Source: Thiocystis violacea (GTDB lineage Bacteria; Pseudomonadota; Gammaproteobacteria; Chromatiales; Chromatiaceae). From it: a stretch of 64,000 nt of DNA. The notes beneath the pieces were generated by a model. It worked only from the letters and a program-made list of their open reading frames with translations. It ran no database searches and was not told the origin of the DNA. The translations under genes and the position numbers were made by a program. Positions 23,061-31,742 of the stretch are shown here, in pieces (within the stretch, counting starts at the first letter, position 1; every line of letters begins with the position of its first letter). The DNA lies in contig NZ_NRRF01000009.1 of assembly GCF_016583565.1 (NCBI RefSeq), positions 59,959 to 123,958 on the forward strand, in the 5' to 3' direction.

Positions 23061-24425
23061 ATGAAACTTGGTGTCGTGATCTTGGCCGCCGGGCTGGGCA
23101 AACGCATGCGCTCCGAGCTGCCCAAGGTGCTGCATCCGCTGGCGGGTCGGCCGCTGCTCGGACATGTTCTGGAGGCTTCGCGGCAGCTCGCTCCCGAGCG
23201 GATCGTCGTGGTTCACGGGCATGGCGGCGAGCGCGTGAAGGCGACCTTCGCGGATCACGACTGCGTCTGGGTCGAGCAGGCCGAGCAGCGCGGGACCGGG
23301 CACGCGGTGATTCAGGCGATGCCGGCGGTGTCGGACCTCGACCGCGTCCTCGTGCTCTACGGGGATGTGCCCTTGATTTCGCCCGCGACCTTGCGCGCCC
23401 TCCTCGACGCAAGCACGCGGACCCGGCTCGGGCTCCTGACCGCCGAACTCGTCGATCCGCGCGGTTACGGTCGCATCATTCGCGATGCGCAGAATCGCGT
23501 GGTGCGCATCGTCGAGGAGAAGGATGCGAGCACGGAGCAGCGCGGTATTCAGGAGATCAATACGGGTTTCCTGGTCGCCGACCGACATCGCCTCTCCGAG
23601 TGGTTGGGTGCGATCCGCGACGACAACGCCCAGGGCGAATATTACCTGACCGATATCATCGGTCTCGCGGCGGACGAGGGTGTCCCCATCGCCACGACCC
23701 AGCCGGCCGAGCTGGCCGAGATCGCCGGCGTCAACGACCGGGTGCAGCTCGCGGACCTCGAACGCATCTACCAGCGCTGGGCCGCGGAGGATCTGATGCG
23801 CTCCGGGGTGGCCCTGGCGGACCCCAATCGTTTCGACCTGCGCGGACGGTTGGTGGCCGAGCGGGACGTTCACATCGATATCAACGTCATCGTTGAAGGC
23901 GATGTCCGGCTCGCCTCCGGCGTGCGTATCGGCCCCAACTGCGTCCTCAAGGACTGCGTGATCGGCGCCCAGACCGAGGTCATGGCCAACTGCGTGATCG
24001 AGGGTGCGGTCGTGGGGCGCAATGCCCGCATCGGTCCCTTCGCCAGGCTGCGTCCGCAGGCCGAACTCGCCGACGATACCCATGTCGGCAACTTCGTCGA
24101 GATCAAGAAATCGCGGCTCGGCAAGGGCAGCAAGGCCAACCACCTCACCTACCTGGGCGATGCTGAGGTCGGCGAAGGCGTCAACATTGGCGCGGGCACC
24201 ATCACCTGCAACTACGACGGCGCCAACAAATCCCGGACCACCATCGGCGACCGCGCCTTCATCGGGTCCAACACGGCCCTGGTCGCGCCCGTTTCCGTTG
24301 GCGATGGGGCGACCATTGGTGCCGGGTCGGTGGTGACCAAGGACGCCCCGCCCGATGCGCTCACCCTCTCCCGGGCGCGGCAGGCCACCTTGAAGGCCTG
24401 GGTGCGTCCGACCAAGAAAGGCTGA
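23061..24425 (+). CDS. glmU: Bifunctional UDP-GlcNAc pyrophosphorylase / GlcN-1-P acetyltransferase GlmU
   Basis: Makes UDP-N-acetylglucosamine for peptidoglycan and lipopolysaccharide in two steps. The 454-residue product has an N-terminal pyrophosphorylase domain (LAAGLGKRMRSELPKVLHPL at about residues 8-27; LYGDVPL later) and a C-terminal left-handed beta-helix acetyltransferase domain of hexapeptide repeats (about 250-440). NYDGANKSRT and IGAGTITCN are acetyltransferase-site motifs. Full length. It is followed by glmS in the same pathway. Confidence 0.97.
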   Translation: MKLGVVILAAGLGKRMRSELPKVLHPLAGRPLLGHVLEASRQLAPERIVVVHGHGGERVKATFADHDCVWVEQAEQRGTGHAVIQAMPAVSDLDRVLVLYGDVPLISPATLRALLDASTRTRLGLLTAELVDPRGYGRIIRDAQNRVVRIVEEKDASTEQRGIQEINTGFLVADRHRLSEWLGAIRDDNAQGEYYLTDIIGLAADEGVPIATTQPAELAEIAGVNDRVQLADLERIYQRWAAEDLMRSGVALADPNRFDLRGRLVAERDVHIDINVIVEGDVRLASGVRIGPNCVLKDCVIGAQTEVMANCVIEGAVVGRNARIGPFARLRPQAELADDTHVGNFVEIKKSRLGKGSKANHLTYLGDAEVGEGVNIGAGTITCNYDGANKSRTTIGDRAFIGSNTALVAPVSVGDGATIGAGSVVTKDAPPDALTLSRARQATLKAWVRPTKKG

Positions 24426-24464
24426 GTGGATCATGCGGCGGCGATGCGCTCGCCGGGGCGCTTG

Positions 24465-24515
24465 CTCATCTCGTTGATTCGCTCATCTCATTGATTCGCT
24501 GATCTCATTGAGTCG
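24465..24515. repeat. Three 17-bp tandem repeats upstream of glmS
   Basis: Units ctcatctcgttgattcg, ctcatctcattgattcg and ctgatctcattgagtcg lie head to tail (24465-24481, 24482-24498, 24499-24515), ending 23 bases before the glmS start codon. They are AT-richer than the surroundings. They could be a regulatory or structural element of the glmS 5' leader; no glmS ribozyme fold is possible in so short a gap. Confidence 0.8.
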
Positions 24516-24538
24516 ATTACATCTGGGGGACCAGGACT

Positions 24539-26371
24539 ATGTGCGGAATCGTGGGTGCCATCGCTCAACGCCCGGTTGCGGCGATCCTGCTGGAAGGGCT
24601 GCGCCGGCTCGAGTACCGGGGCTACGACTCGGCCGGGATCGCCGTGCTGGATCCCAGCGGCCAACTCAGTCGCGTCCGTACCCTGGGGAAGGTGTCGCGC
24701 CTGGTGGAGGAGGTTGCCGCCAATCCCCTGGCGGGGACCCTGGGCATCGCCCATACGCGCTGGGCGACGCACGGCGAGCCGGCGACGCACAACGCCCATC
24801 CCCACGTCAGCCATGACCGCTGCGCCATCGTCCACAACGGCATCGTCGAGAACCATGAGGAACTGAGGCGCGAGCAGATCGCCGCGGGTCACCGCTTCAC
24901 CTCCGAGACGGACACCGAGGTCGTCGTCCACGCCATCTACGACGAACTGGCCAGGGGCGCGTCCCTCATCGATGCGGTCCGCCAGGCCGCGACCCGGCTG
25001 CGCGGCGCCTACGCGCTCGGCGTCATCGACAGCGAAGACCCTGGGCACCTGGTGGCTGCTCGGCAGGGCAGTCCCTTGGTCATCGGCGTCGGCTTCGGCG
25101 AGCACTTCATCGCCTCCGACGTCTTCGCCCTGCTCCCCGTGACCAACCGCTTCATCTTCCTCGAAGAAGGCGACATCGCCGAGCTGACCCTGGAGTCGGT
25201 GCGCATCTGGGATCGCGATGGGCAAGCGGTCGAACGCCCGATCAAGACCTCGTCGGTCTCCGCGGATGCCACCGAGCGCGGCGAATACCGCCACTACATG
25301 CTCAAAGAGATCTTCGAGCAGCCGCGGGCGATCGCCGATACCTTGGATGGTCGGCTCGCCGGCAATCGCATCCTGCCCGAGTCCTTCGGCAATCAAGCCT
25401 CGGAGCTGTTCGCGAGCATCGAAGCGGTCACCATCGTCGCCTGCGGCACCAGCTTCCATGCGGCCCTGGTCGCGCGCTATTGGATGGAGGCCATCGCGGG
25501 GATTCCCTGTCAGGTCGAGGTCGCCAGCGAGTACCGCTACCGCAGCCATGTCGTGGCGAAGAATGCCCTCTTCGTCACCATTTCCCAGTCCGGCGAGACG
25601 GCCGACTCCCTTGCCGCGCTGCGCCAGGCCAAGGCGTCCGGCTACCAGACCACCCTGGCCATCTGCAACGTGCCCGAGAGTTCGCTGGTGCGCGAGTCCG
25701 ACCTGGTCTTCCTCACCCACGCCGGCCCCGAGATCGGCGTCGCCTCGACCAAGGCGTTCACGACGCAGCTGATCGCGCTCTTTCTGCTCACCATCACCCT
25801 GGGGCGTTTCAAGCGGCTGGAGGCGTCCGACGAGGCGCGGCTGGTCGAGCTGCTGCGCTCCGTGCCCGCCAAGATCGAGGAGGTGTTGGCGCTCGACTCA
25901 AGCATCGCCGCCTTGGCCGAGCAATTCGTCGACAAGCAGCACACCCTCTTCCTGGGGCGCGGCGAGCAATACCCCATCGCCATGGAAGGCGCGCTCAAGC
26001 TCAAGGAAATCTCCTACATCCACGCCGAGGCCTACCCCGCTGGCGAACTCAAGCACGGCCCGCTCGCGCTTATCGACGAGCAGATGCCCGTCGTCGCCGT
26101 CGCGCCCAACAACGCCCTGCTGGAAAAGCTCAAGTCCAACCTGGAAGAAGTCCGTGCCCGTGGTGGCCAGCTGTATGTCTTTGCCGACTTCCAGGTCCCG
26201 CTCGACGAAGGGGAGGGCGTCACCGTCATCCGCTTGCCAGAGACCGACGACCTCATCGACCCCATCGTCTTCACGATCCCCTTGCAGCTCTTGGCCTATC
26301 ACGTCGCCGTGCTCAAGGGGACGGATGTCGATCAGCCTCGCAATCTCGCGAAATCGGTCACCGTTGAGTAG
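24539..26371 (+). CDS. glmS: Glutamine-fructose-6-phosphate aminotransferase GlmS
   Basis: First enzyme of amino-sugar synthesis, turning fructose-6-phosphate and glutamine into glucosamine-6-phosphate. The 610-residue product starts MCGIVGAI, where Cys2 is the N-terminal nucleophile of the class II amidotransferase domain. Two SIS sugar-binding domains follow ([15 protein letters not shown] near residue 305 and [19 protein letters not shown] near 475). The end [13 protein letters not shown] is the family C-terminus. It is probably co-regulated with glmU just upstream. Confidence 0.97.
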   Translation: MCGIVGAIAQRPVAAILLEGLRRLEYRGYDSAGIAVLDPSGQLSRVRTLGKVSRLVEEVAANPLAGTLGIAHTRWATHGEPATHNAHPHVSHDRCAIVHNGIVENHEELRREQIAAGHRFTSETDTEVVVHAIYDELARGASLIDAVRQAATRLRGAYALGVIDSEDPGHLVAARQGSPLVIGVGFGEHFIASDVFALLPVTNRFIFLEEGDIAELTLESVRIWDRDGQAVERPIKTSSVSADATERGEYRHYMLKEIFEQPRAIADTLDGRLAGNRILPESFGNQASELFASIEAVTIVACGTSFHAALVARYWMEAIAGIPCQVEVASEYRYRSHVVAKNALFVTISQSGETADSLAALRQAKASGYQTTLAICNVPESSLVRESDLVFLTHAGPEIGVASTKAFTTQLIALFLLTITLGRFKRLEASDEARLVELLRSVPAKIEEVLALDSSIAALAEQFVDKQHTLFLGRGEQYPIAMEGALKLKEISYIHAEAYPAGELKHGPLALIDEQMPVVAVAPNNALLEKLKSNLEEVRARGGQLYVFADFQVPLDEGEGVTVIRLPETDDLIDPIVFTIPLQLLAYHVAVLKGTDVDQPRNLAKSVTVE

Positions 26372-26438
26372 CTGATGTCAGGCCGTGACACCGCGTCTGC
26401 TCCATCCTCAAGGCGGTTCTCCAGTCAAGCAATAGCGG

Positions 26439-26465
26439 AAGCGCGCTCCCAGTCGGTGCGCGCTT
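26439..26465. terminator. Possible hairpin between convergent glmS and the permease gene
   Basis: AAGCGCGC (26439-26446) and GCGCGCTT (26458-26465) form a perfect 8-bp stem with an 11-base loop in the gap between two converging genes. No T-run follows on either strand, so termination is plausible but unproven. Confidence 0.35.
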
Positions 26466-26497
26466 GGTCCCCGCGAAATGCGAGCGGCAGCAAGGTG

Positions 26498-27316
26498 TCA
26501 CGAAGCGCTCACCGATCCCCTCCACGCCTTGGGCAGTAGCATGCTTGCCGCGATGCCGAGGAGCACGGCGACGAGCATTGGCCCGAAGGGCTGGTCGAGC
26601 TGGAGTGCAAGCGCGAAGGCGACGAGGTATCCGCCCACTCCGACGAGCCCGGAGCCGATCAGGGTCCAGCGCCAGCTGGGGGCGATCCGAAAGACCACCC
26701 ACGCGGGAATGAGGACCAGCGCGAAGGCACCCATGAGACCGACGGTGAGGGTGCCGATCGCCAGGGTCGCGGCGGCGAGCAGATCCATCGCGAGATGCCA
26801 GCGCCAGGCAGGCAGGGCGTTGGCCTGCTCGAAGCGTGGAAAGAAGCGGCTGCGCAGGAGCTGCGGGAGGATGCGCGGCAGGATCCAAAGGGCCGCGACG
26901 ATGAGCGCCAGGGCCGCGACCAGCTCGACGACGCCCGCAAAGTAGAGCTGCCCCTCCACCAAGGCGTGCGCGAGCCGCTCGCCCAGCTCGGTATTGGCGC
27001 CGATCAGCAGGGTCGCGGACCAGCCAACAAGAATCATGAAGGCATAGGCGAGATTGCCGCGCGCCTCGAAGCGCGTCTTGAGTGCGCCGCCGGCCAGCGC
27101 GCCCGCCGTGCCTCCCACCAGCGTCGGCAGGCCCAAGGCACTGCCCAGCAGCGCGCTCGCCGCCGCGAGATGTGAAAGCCCGAGTGCCGCGAGCCATTCG
27201 TCGCGCAGCATCAGCAGGGCGCCGATGACCGGCAGCAGGGTGGCCAGCAGCAATCCGGTCAGGAGCGGCAGGCGAAACAGCGGATCGCTCAGGGATGCAA
27301 GCCAGGCGTCAAGCAT
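26498..27316 (-). CDS. Metal ABC transporter permease (ZnuB-like, ABC-3 family)
   Basis: A 272-residue inner-membrane protein with about eight hydrophobic spans. LGLSHLAAASALLGSALGLP is typical of ABC-3 permeases that import zinc or manganese. It overlaps the ATPase gene by eight bases and is the last gene of a five-gene minus-strand operon with a binding protein, an outer-membrane barrel and a Cys/His small protein. Zinc is the likeliest substrate because of the histidine-rich partner proteins; this is inference. Confidence 0.85.
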   Translation of the reverse strand: MLDAWLASLSDPLFRLPLLTGLLLATLLPVIGALLMLRDEWLAALGLSHLAAASALLGSALGLPTLVGGTAGALAGGALKTRFEARGNLAYAFMILVGWSATLLIGANTELGERLAHALVEGQLYFAGVVELVAALALIVAALWILPRILPQLLRSRFFPRFEQANALPAWRWHLAMDLLAAATLAIGTLTVGLMGAFALVLIPAWVVFRIAPSWRWTLIGSGLVGVGGYLVAFALALQLDQPFGPMLVAVLLGIAASMLLPKAWRGSVSAS

Positions 27317-27905
27317 GTTTCACCTCGCCCGTTTCGAGCTCGAGCAGGTGCGAGCAGGTTTGCTGAAGGAACTCCCGATCATGGCTGACCAGCGCCAGCG
27401 CCTGGCTCGAATGGCGTGTCTGCAGGATCTCGATCAGCTGTTCGCGTCGGCCTGGGTCCAGATTGTTGGTGGGCTCGTCGAGCAAGACCAGATCGGCCTC
27501 CGTGGCGAGCGCGGACCAGATCCACAGCAGCTGATACTGACCGCCGCTGAGCCGGTCGATCCGCTGCCGCAGGAGGCCCGTGAGCGCCTTTGGCGCACCC
27601 TGAGTCGTCGCGCCCGCGGCGCGCAGCAGCTCGCGCCCGGTGATGGGCATGGCCGGCAGGCGCAGGGGCTGCTGATCCAGGTAGGCGATGCGCAGGCCGG
27701 GCGCCCGCTCGATGCGTCCGGCGAAGACCTGGGCCGCGCGGCCAATGGCCTTGAGCAGGGTCGACTTGCCCGTCCCGTTCGGACCCCAGATGCCGAGCCG
27801 CTCGCCACGCCGCAGCGAGAGGGAGAGCGGGCCGACCACCGGCCGGCGATAGCCGGCGGTCAGACCCTCGAGGCGGATCAGGACATCCTCGGCCGCCGCG
27901 CTCAT
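27309..27905 (-). CDS. Metal ABC transporter ATPase (ZnuC-like)
   Basis: A 198-residue ABC ATPase with Walker A GPNGTGKST (residues 41-49), signature LSGGQ and Walker B LVLLDEPTNNLD, followed by the switch histidine in LVSHD. At 198 residues it is shorter than the usual 230-260 of ZnuC, lacking the C-terminal extension, but all nucleotide-binding motifs are intact. It overlaps the binding-protein gene by four bases and the permease gene by eight, so translation is coupled. Confidence 0.88.
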   Translation of the reverse strand: MSAAAEDVLIRLEGLTAGYRRPVVGPLSLSLRRGERLGIWGPNGTGKSTLLKAIGRAAQVFAGRIERAPGLRIAYLDQQPLRLPAMPITGRELLRAAGATTQGAPKALTGLLRQRIDRLSGGQYQLLWIWSALATEADLVLLDEPTNNLDPGRREQLIEILQTRHSSQALALVSHDREFLQQTCSHLLELETGEVKHA

Positions 27906-28792
27906 GGCCCGGACGCGATCGCCTCGACCCAGACGTCCAGGTGCGCCAGGTAGCCGTTGCCGTCCGCCTTCAGCGGCGGCTCCAGGCTCAGGCGCGCCGC
28001 CTGCCAGCCGAGATCGCGCGCGAGCTTCTGCGCGGCTTTGGGCGCTTGGTAGGGCGCATAGATGATGACCCCGCGCTGGCCCTCGAGCCTGGCGGTCAGC
28101 TCGCTGAGGTAGCGCCCGCTTGGCGGCACGCCGGGAACGGCCTCGATGGTGCCGAGCAGCGGGACGCCGAAGCGCTCGAGCAGATAGATGGCGTCACGGT
28201 GATAGAGCAGGACCCCAGGGGCATTCGCGAGCCGCGCCCGCCAGCCGGGGAGACGCTGCTCAACCGCACTGGCGAAGGTCTCGGCTCCCTGGCGATAGGC
28301 AGCGGCCCCGCCGGGATCGAGCTGCGCCATGCGCTCGGCGAGCGCGCGGGCGATGGTCGTCATCCGCACCGGGTCCATGTCGACGTGCGGATTGCCGACC
28401 GGGTGGACGTCGCCGAGCGCGCGGTCGGCCGGCCCGCCGGCATCCAAGAGCGGCACCTGGGCCGCCGCCTCGAAATAGCCCGCGCGACCCGGCTGGATGG
28501 CGGGATTCGCCGCGCTGGCGATGGCCGGCGGCAGCCAGCCGATCTCCAGCTCGGCGCCGATGGCGACCACCAGGTCGGCCGAGCGCAGTGCGCGGATCAT
28601 GCTGGGCTTCACCTGCAACTGATGCAAGTCGCGGTCAGGTCCGGCGAGGATCCCGAGCTTGGCGCGGTCGCCCGCCACCGCGCGCACCAGGGCGCCCATG
28701 CTCGGACTGGTCGCGACCACCTCGAGCGGCGCGGCCCAGGCGCCGCCGAGACAGGTCAGGCCAATGCACATGAATAGCAGTCGCTTCAACAT
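27902..28792 (-). CDS. Periplasmic metal-binding protein (ZnuA-like, cluster A-I)
   Basis: A 296-residue substrate-binding protein with a signal peptide (MLKRLLFMCIGLTCLGGAWA). Likely metal ligands are the His in DLHQLQVKPS (near residue 60), the His in NPHVDMDP (near 132) and the His in YHRDAIYLLERFG (near 200), matching the three-histidine pattern of zinc-binding family members. No long His-rich loop is present in this protein. The ATG at 28792 gives a clean signal peptide; a frame 11 codons longer lacks one. It follows the outer-membrane gene by 13 bases. Confidence 0.88.
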   Translation of the reverse strand: MLKRLLFMCIGLTCLGGAWAAPLEVVATSPSMGALVRAVAGDRAKLGILAGPDRDLHQLQVKPSMIRALRSADLVVAIGAELEIGWLPPAIASAANPAIQPGRAGYFEAAAQVPLLDAGGPADRALGDVHPVGNPHVDMDPVRMTTIARALAERMAQLDPGGAAAYRQGAETFASAVEQRLPGWRARLANAPGVLLYHRDAIYLLERFGVPLLGTIEAVPGVPPSGRYLSELTARLEGQRGVIIYAPYQAPKAAQKLARDLGWQAARLSLEPPLKADGNGYLAHLDVWVEAIASGP

Positions 28793-28805
28793 CTTGAACC
28801 TCCGA

Positions 28806-30326
28806 TCAGAAGCTGTGGGCGCCATGGCTGCCCAGACTCACGAGAAATTGCAGATAGAAGGCGTCGAAGCGCTCGCGCTCGTTTTCGGCGACGAGGATGT
28901 CGTTGCGCGCGTACTGGGCGCGCAGCTGCGAGAACTCCGACAGGTTCCAGGTCAGGTTCAGTGTCCAACGATCGGATGAGCCGTAGCTCGCGTCGCCATC
29001 TCCGCTGACCTCGTTCGTCAGACCCAGAACGTCATAGCGCAGGCCGACCGTCCACTTGGGCGCGAAGCCATAGACGGCCTGGGCATAGAGCCCGTCCGTG
29101 GTAAAGGTGCGATTGGAGCCGAGGATCTCCTCGTGCGGACTCGAGCGGACATCGAGATCCTTGATCGCGCGCAGATACTCGGTTTGAAACTTCACATCGC
29201 CCTGACCATCGGGGCCAGCGCCGTCGTACTTGTAGACGACATCCAACCCCCACAAATCGGCGTCGCCCGCCAAGCCGTTCTCATGCACCTCGTCCTCGCC
29301 TTCATGCGTGTGGCTATGGACCTCTTGGTGCTGGCTGTTGTGGGCGTAGGAGAGGCCGAATTGCAGCGCATGGTTCTGGCCGAGGTCCGGCGCGACCTTG
29401 GCGAAGGCGGTCCAGAGGCGTGGACCGTCCTGGGTGTCACCCAGATTGAGCTCGGCCTGCTCCGCATCGTCCAGGGTGGCGCCGAAGAGCTCCTGATCGC
29501 CCTGCGCGGCCTCGACGCCAAGCAGCGTGTAGACCGGCAGCGGTGGCAGCCAGGTGAGCTGAACGCCCGTGTCCTGCAGACCGTGGTCCCCGAGCAGGTT
29601 GAGGTAAGGCAGGTTCTGGTCGACGAAGTCCCACTGATGCGGGTGCTGCTTGTTGATGTAGCCGAAGTCGCTCAGGAACTTGCCTGCCTTGATCCGCAGA
29701 CCCTGCGGCAGATTGCGGGTCTGCATCCATGCCTCCTCCAAGTGCACGTCACCGTCGTCGGTTACCGCCAGATAGGCGGCGGCGTCGAAATAGGGATCGA
29801 CGGTCGCGGAGAAGGCGATCTCCGCCTCGCGGAAGTTGAAGCCGTTCTCGGCGGTGCCGTGGGCGTGCGCATGCTCCGTCTCGTCGGCGTGCGCATGGGC
29901 GTGTCCGCCCGCGGGCTGCAGTGCCTCGCCGACCAGGGCTGCGCCAGCCCCATCGATGCCGTCGTGGTAGTAGTTGCCGTCCAGGATGACTGAAATCTGC
30001 GGATTGAAGGCGCTGCCGGAGGTCAGTGCACCCAAGCCTCCCCCCGTGGTGCTCGGCGTGCTGGCAACGGGTTGGGAAACGCTCGGCGCGCGCATCGGTT
30101 TGGACGCCGCCTCATCGGCCGGCCGGGTGCTCTCTTGGGGCGCCGAGTCTGCGCGCTCAGCCTTGGCCAGGCGGTGCTCCAGCGCCTGGATGCGCTGCTC
30201 GTAGTCCTGCTTCATGGAGCGGAGCATGGCCTTCAGCTCCGCGATCTCGGGGTCGGTGGCTGCGACGCTGGTCGCGGGGGCAAATACGGCGGACGCGATC
30301 GCGGCCGCCAATGCAGTCTTCTGCAT
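28806..30326 (-). CDS. Histidine-rich outer-membrane beta-barrel, probable zinc-uptake porin
   Basis: A 506-residue secreted protein with a signal peptide (residues 1-23), a short coiled coil (about 26-58), a Ser/Pro linker and a C-terminal beta-barrel. It ends in phenylalanine, the usual outer-membrane targeting signature. Two histidine-rich patches are seen: GGHAHAHADETEHAHAHG at residues 140-157 and a second around 322-345. The barrel part has porin-like alternating strands but no TonB box or plug was recognised. Encoded directly ahead of a ZnuABC-type importer, it is likely to gather zinc at the cell surface and pass it inward; function is inferred from context and composition. Confidence 0.75.
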   Translation of the reverse strand: MQKTALAAAIASAVFAPATSVAATDPEIAELKAMLRSMKQDYEQRIQALEHRLAKAERADSAPQESTRPADEAASKPMRAPSVSQPVASTPSTTGGGLGALTSGSAFNPQISVILDGNYYHDGIDGAGAALVGEALQPAGGHAHAHADETEHAHAHGTAENGFNFREAEIAFSATVDPYFDAAAYLAVTDDGDVHLEEAWMQTRNLPQGLRIKAGKFLSDFGYINKQHPHQWDFVDQNLPYLNLLGDHGLQDTGVQLTWLPPLPVYTLLGVEAAQGDQELFGATLDDAEQAELNLGDTQDGPRLWTAFAKVAPDLGQNHALQFGLSYAHNSQHQEVHSHTHEGEDEVHENGLAGDADLWGLDVVYKYDGAGPDGQGDVKFQTEYLRAIKDLDVRSSPHEEILGSNRTFTTDGLYAQAVYGFAPKWTVGLRYDVLGLTNEVSGDGDASYGSSDRWTLNLTWNLSEFSQLRAQYARNDILVAENERERFDAFYLQFLVSLGSHGAHSF

Positions 30327-30384
30327 GGTGGAAGCTCCTCATTGCGTTGGGGGCGCGCCGCCGTTTCAGGCAAGCGCGCGCTGC

Positions 30385-30702
30385 TCAGGCAATCAGAAGC
30401 GGTTTGGGTGGAGCGCGGGCGGAGTGGGGACGATGCGCGCGGTCGTCGCGCAGCAAGCCTTCGGGGCGCACCGATTGGAGCGCAACGACGCGGGGCGGTG
30501 CCGCGACGCTTGGCGGCAGCGCCGGCAGGGGCGCACTGCCAACGGCAATGGCGCACAGCTCGCAGACGCCCTCGTGGGGGTGGGAGAAATGGTCGATCTC
30601 GTGGAGCGCGAGCGCCGTCTGAGCGAGCAGCAGGACGGCGCAAGCCAGGGCGACGGCCCAGCTCGCGGCGGTTCGATCCTGTCTCGACGGCTGTGAAGGC
30701 AT
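30385..30702 (-). CDS. Small membrane-anchored Cys/His protein at head of metal operon
   Basis: A 105-residue protein with one hydrophobic segment (about residues 13-33) directly followed by HEIDHFSHPHEGVCELCAI (residues 34-52). That stretch holds four His and a Cys-x-x-Cys pair that could bind a metal. The remainder is Pro/Arg/His-rich. Size and layout resemble the DUF2946-type proteins found near metal-uptake genes. The start at 30702 is the first Met giving a signal-like N-terminus. It lies 58 bases upstream of the outer-membrane gene and is probably the first gene of the operon. Confidence 0.6.
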   Translation of the reverse strand: MPSQPSRQDRTAASWAVALACAVLLLAQTALALHEIDHFSHPHEGVCELCAIAVGSAPLPALPPSVAAPPRVVALQSVRPEGLLRDDRAHRPHSARAPPKPLLIA

Positions 30703-31079
30703 TGAAGCGAATGGCGCGCGATTGCTCGGATGAGTTGGTCGCCCATGGTAGCGGGCGCAATTCCGGCTCGGCAAGTCAGGATGGCGCGACGCGTCATCCT
30801 CAGCGCCTCCAGCGCGGTCTTGCGCTCGGTGTGATTCGGTCCGCGCCTCGGCAGCCGCTTGTCGCCGAGATTCCAGCCGGATCCTCTTGTGCCGAACACC
30901 TCGGCCAGGGCGCCCCTCGGCGCGCCTCCTCGACGGCCTGGCGGTCGGGAACGCCGTGGCCCGATGGCGCCTTGATAGAATGACAGGATGACGATTGATC
31001 AACGTCTCCTGGGTTTCTCTGCCATCCATTGGCATTGGCTCACTGCCAATGCCGTCCGCGTCAACCTTGGACCCCACTC
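30703..31079. other. Divergent intergenic region, metal operon / Nudix gene
   Basis: A 377-bp gap between divergently transcribed genes. No convincing gene is present. A Zur-type operator would be expected, but I could not find a convincing AT-rich dyad. The only clear structure is the 9-bp hairpin at 31031-31053. Confidence 0.5.
31031..31053 (+). promoter_or_regulatory. Perfect 9-bp hairpin just upstream of the Nudix gene
   Basis: GGCATTGGC (31031-31039), loop TCACT, and GCCAATGCC (31045-31053) form a perfect stem ending 26 bases before the Nudix start codon. No T-run follows. It may be an operator or a leader hairpin. Confidence 0.5.
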
Positions 31080-31538
31080 ATGCCCAGACCCGAAACCCCA
31101 CTCATCGCCGCCGATACCATCATCGAGCTCACCGATCGACCCGGCCGCCCCATCGTGCTCATCGAGCGCCGCTATCCGCCCCATGGCTGGGCGATTCCGG
31201 GTGGCTTCGTCGATATCGGCGAGCCACTGGAGGCGGCGGCCGTGCGCGAGGCGCTGGAAGAGACGGCACTGCGGGTGACCCTGCGCGCCTTGCTCGGCCT
31301 CTACTCGGACCCGCGCCGAGATCCGCGGGGCCATACCGTCACGGCCGTCTATGTGGCCGAGGCGACCGGCGAGCCCCGTGCCCAGGACGATGCGCGCAAC
31401 CTGGCGGTCTATCCGGTGGACGCACTGCCCGAGGCGCTTGCCTTCGACCATGCCCTGGTGCTCGGCGACTACCTGCGTTTCCGCGACACTGGACAGCCGG
31501 CACCCCTTCGGCTCGGACCCGGCCAGGATGATCTCTGA
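31080..31538 (+). CDS. Nudix hydrolase
   Basis: A 152-residue hydrolase of nucleoside diphosphate-linked compounds. The Nudix box runs from GFVDIGE through REALEETA (about residues 40-60), with the catalytic glutamates in place; the final Gly of the consensus is Ala. The preceding GWAIPGG is typical of ADP-ribose/ADP-sugar pyrophosphatase-like members, but the substrate cannot be fixed from sequence. The ATG at 31080 is chosen because upstream residues in the same frame show no likeness to the family and would include the hairpin. Confidence 0.88.
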   Translation: MPRPETPLIAADTIIELTDRPGRPIVLIERRYPPHGWAIPGGFVDIGEPLEAAAVREALEETALRVTLRALLGLYSDPRRDPRGHTVTAVYVAEATGEPRAQDDARNLAVYPVDALPEALAFDHALVLGDYLRFRDTGQPAPLRLGPGQDDL

Positions 31539-31581
31539 CTCGGCGTGCCCTTGCCCATGAGTCCGTTGCGCCAGTCGCTTG

Positions 31582-31634
31582 GTGGGAGCGGCGCCCCGCC
31601 GCGATGTCCGTCGCGCCGAGGGCGGCGCTCCCAC
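31582..31634. repeat. GTGGGAGC-family palindrome (copy 1)
   Basis: Arms GTGGGAGC and GCTCCCAC enclose a GC-rich centre of alternating CGCC/GGCG. One of nine copies in the window, here between the Nudix and rlmJ genes. Confidence 0.8.
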
Positions 31635-31742
31635 GGCGTGCCGCAACGCCGATCGAGGCGCGCCGCGTCTTGCGCCGCCAGCCATGCCGCACCGACAATC
31701 GCCCGCCCTTTCCCCATCGCGACCCCCGCGAGGTAGCGCGAG

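Noticed and set aside
24426..24538. glmS ribozyme or riboswitch upstream of glmS
   Set aside because: The gap is only 113 bases and largely made of 17-bp repeats; the ribozyme core cannot be drawn and is known mainly from Gram-positive bacteria.
27318..27330. Possible parS site (tgtttcacc)
   Set aside because: Only one half of the 16-bp palindrome is present and it lies inside the ABC ATPase gene.
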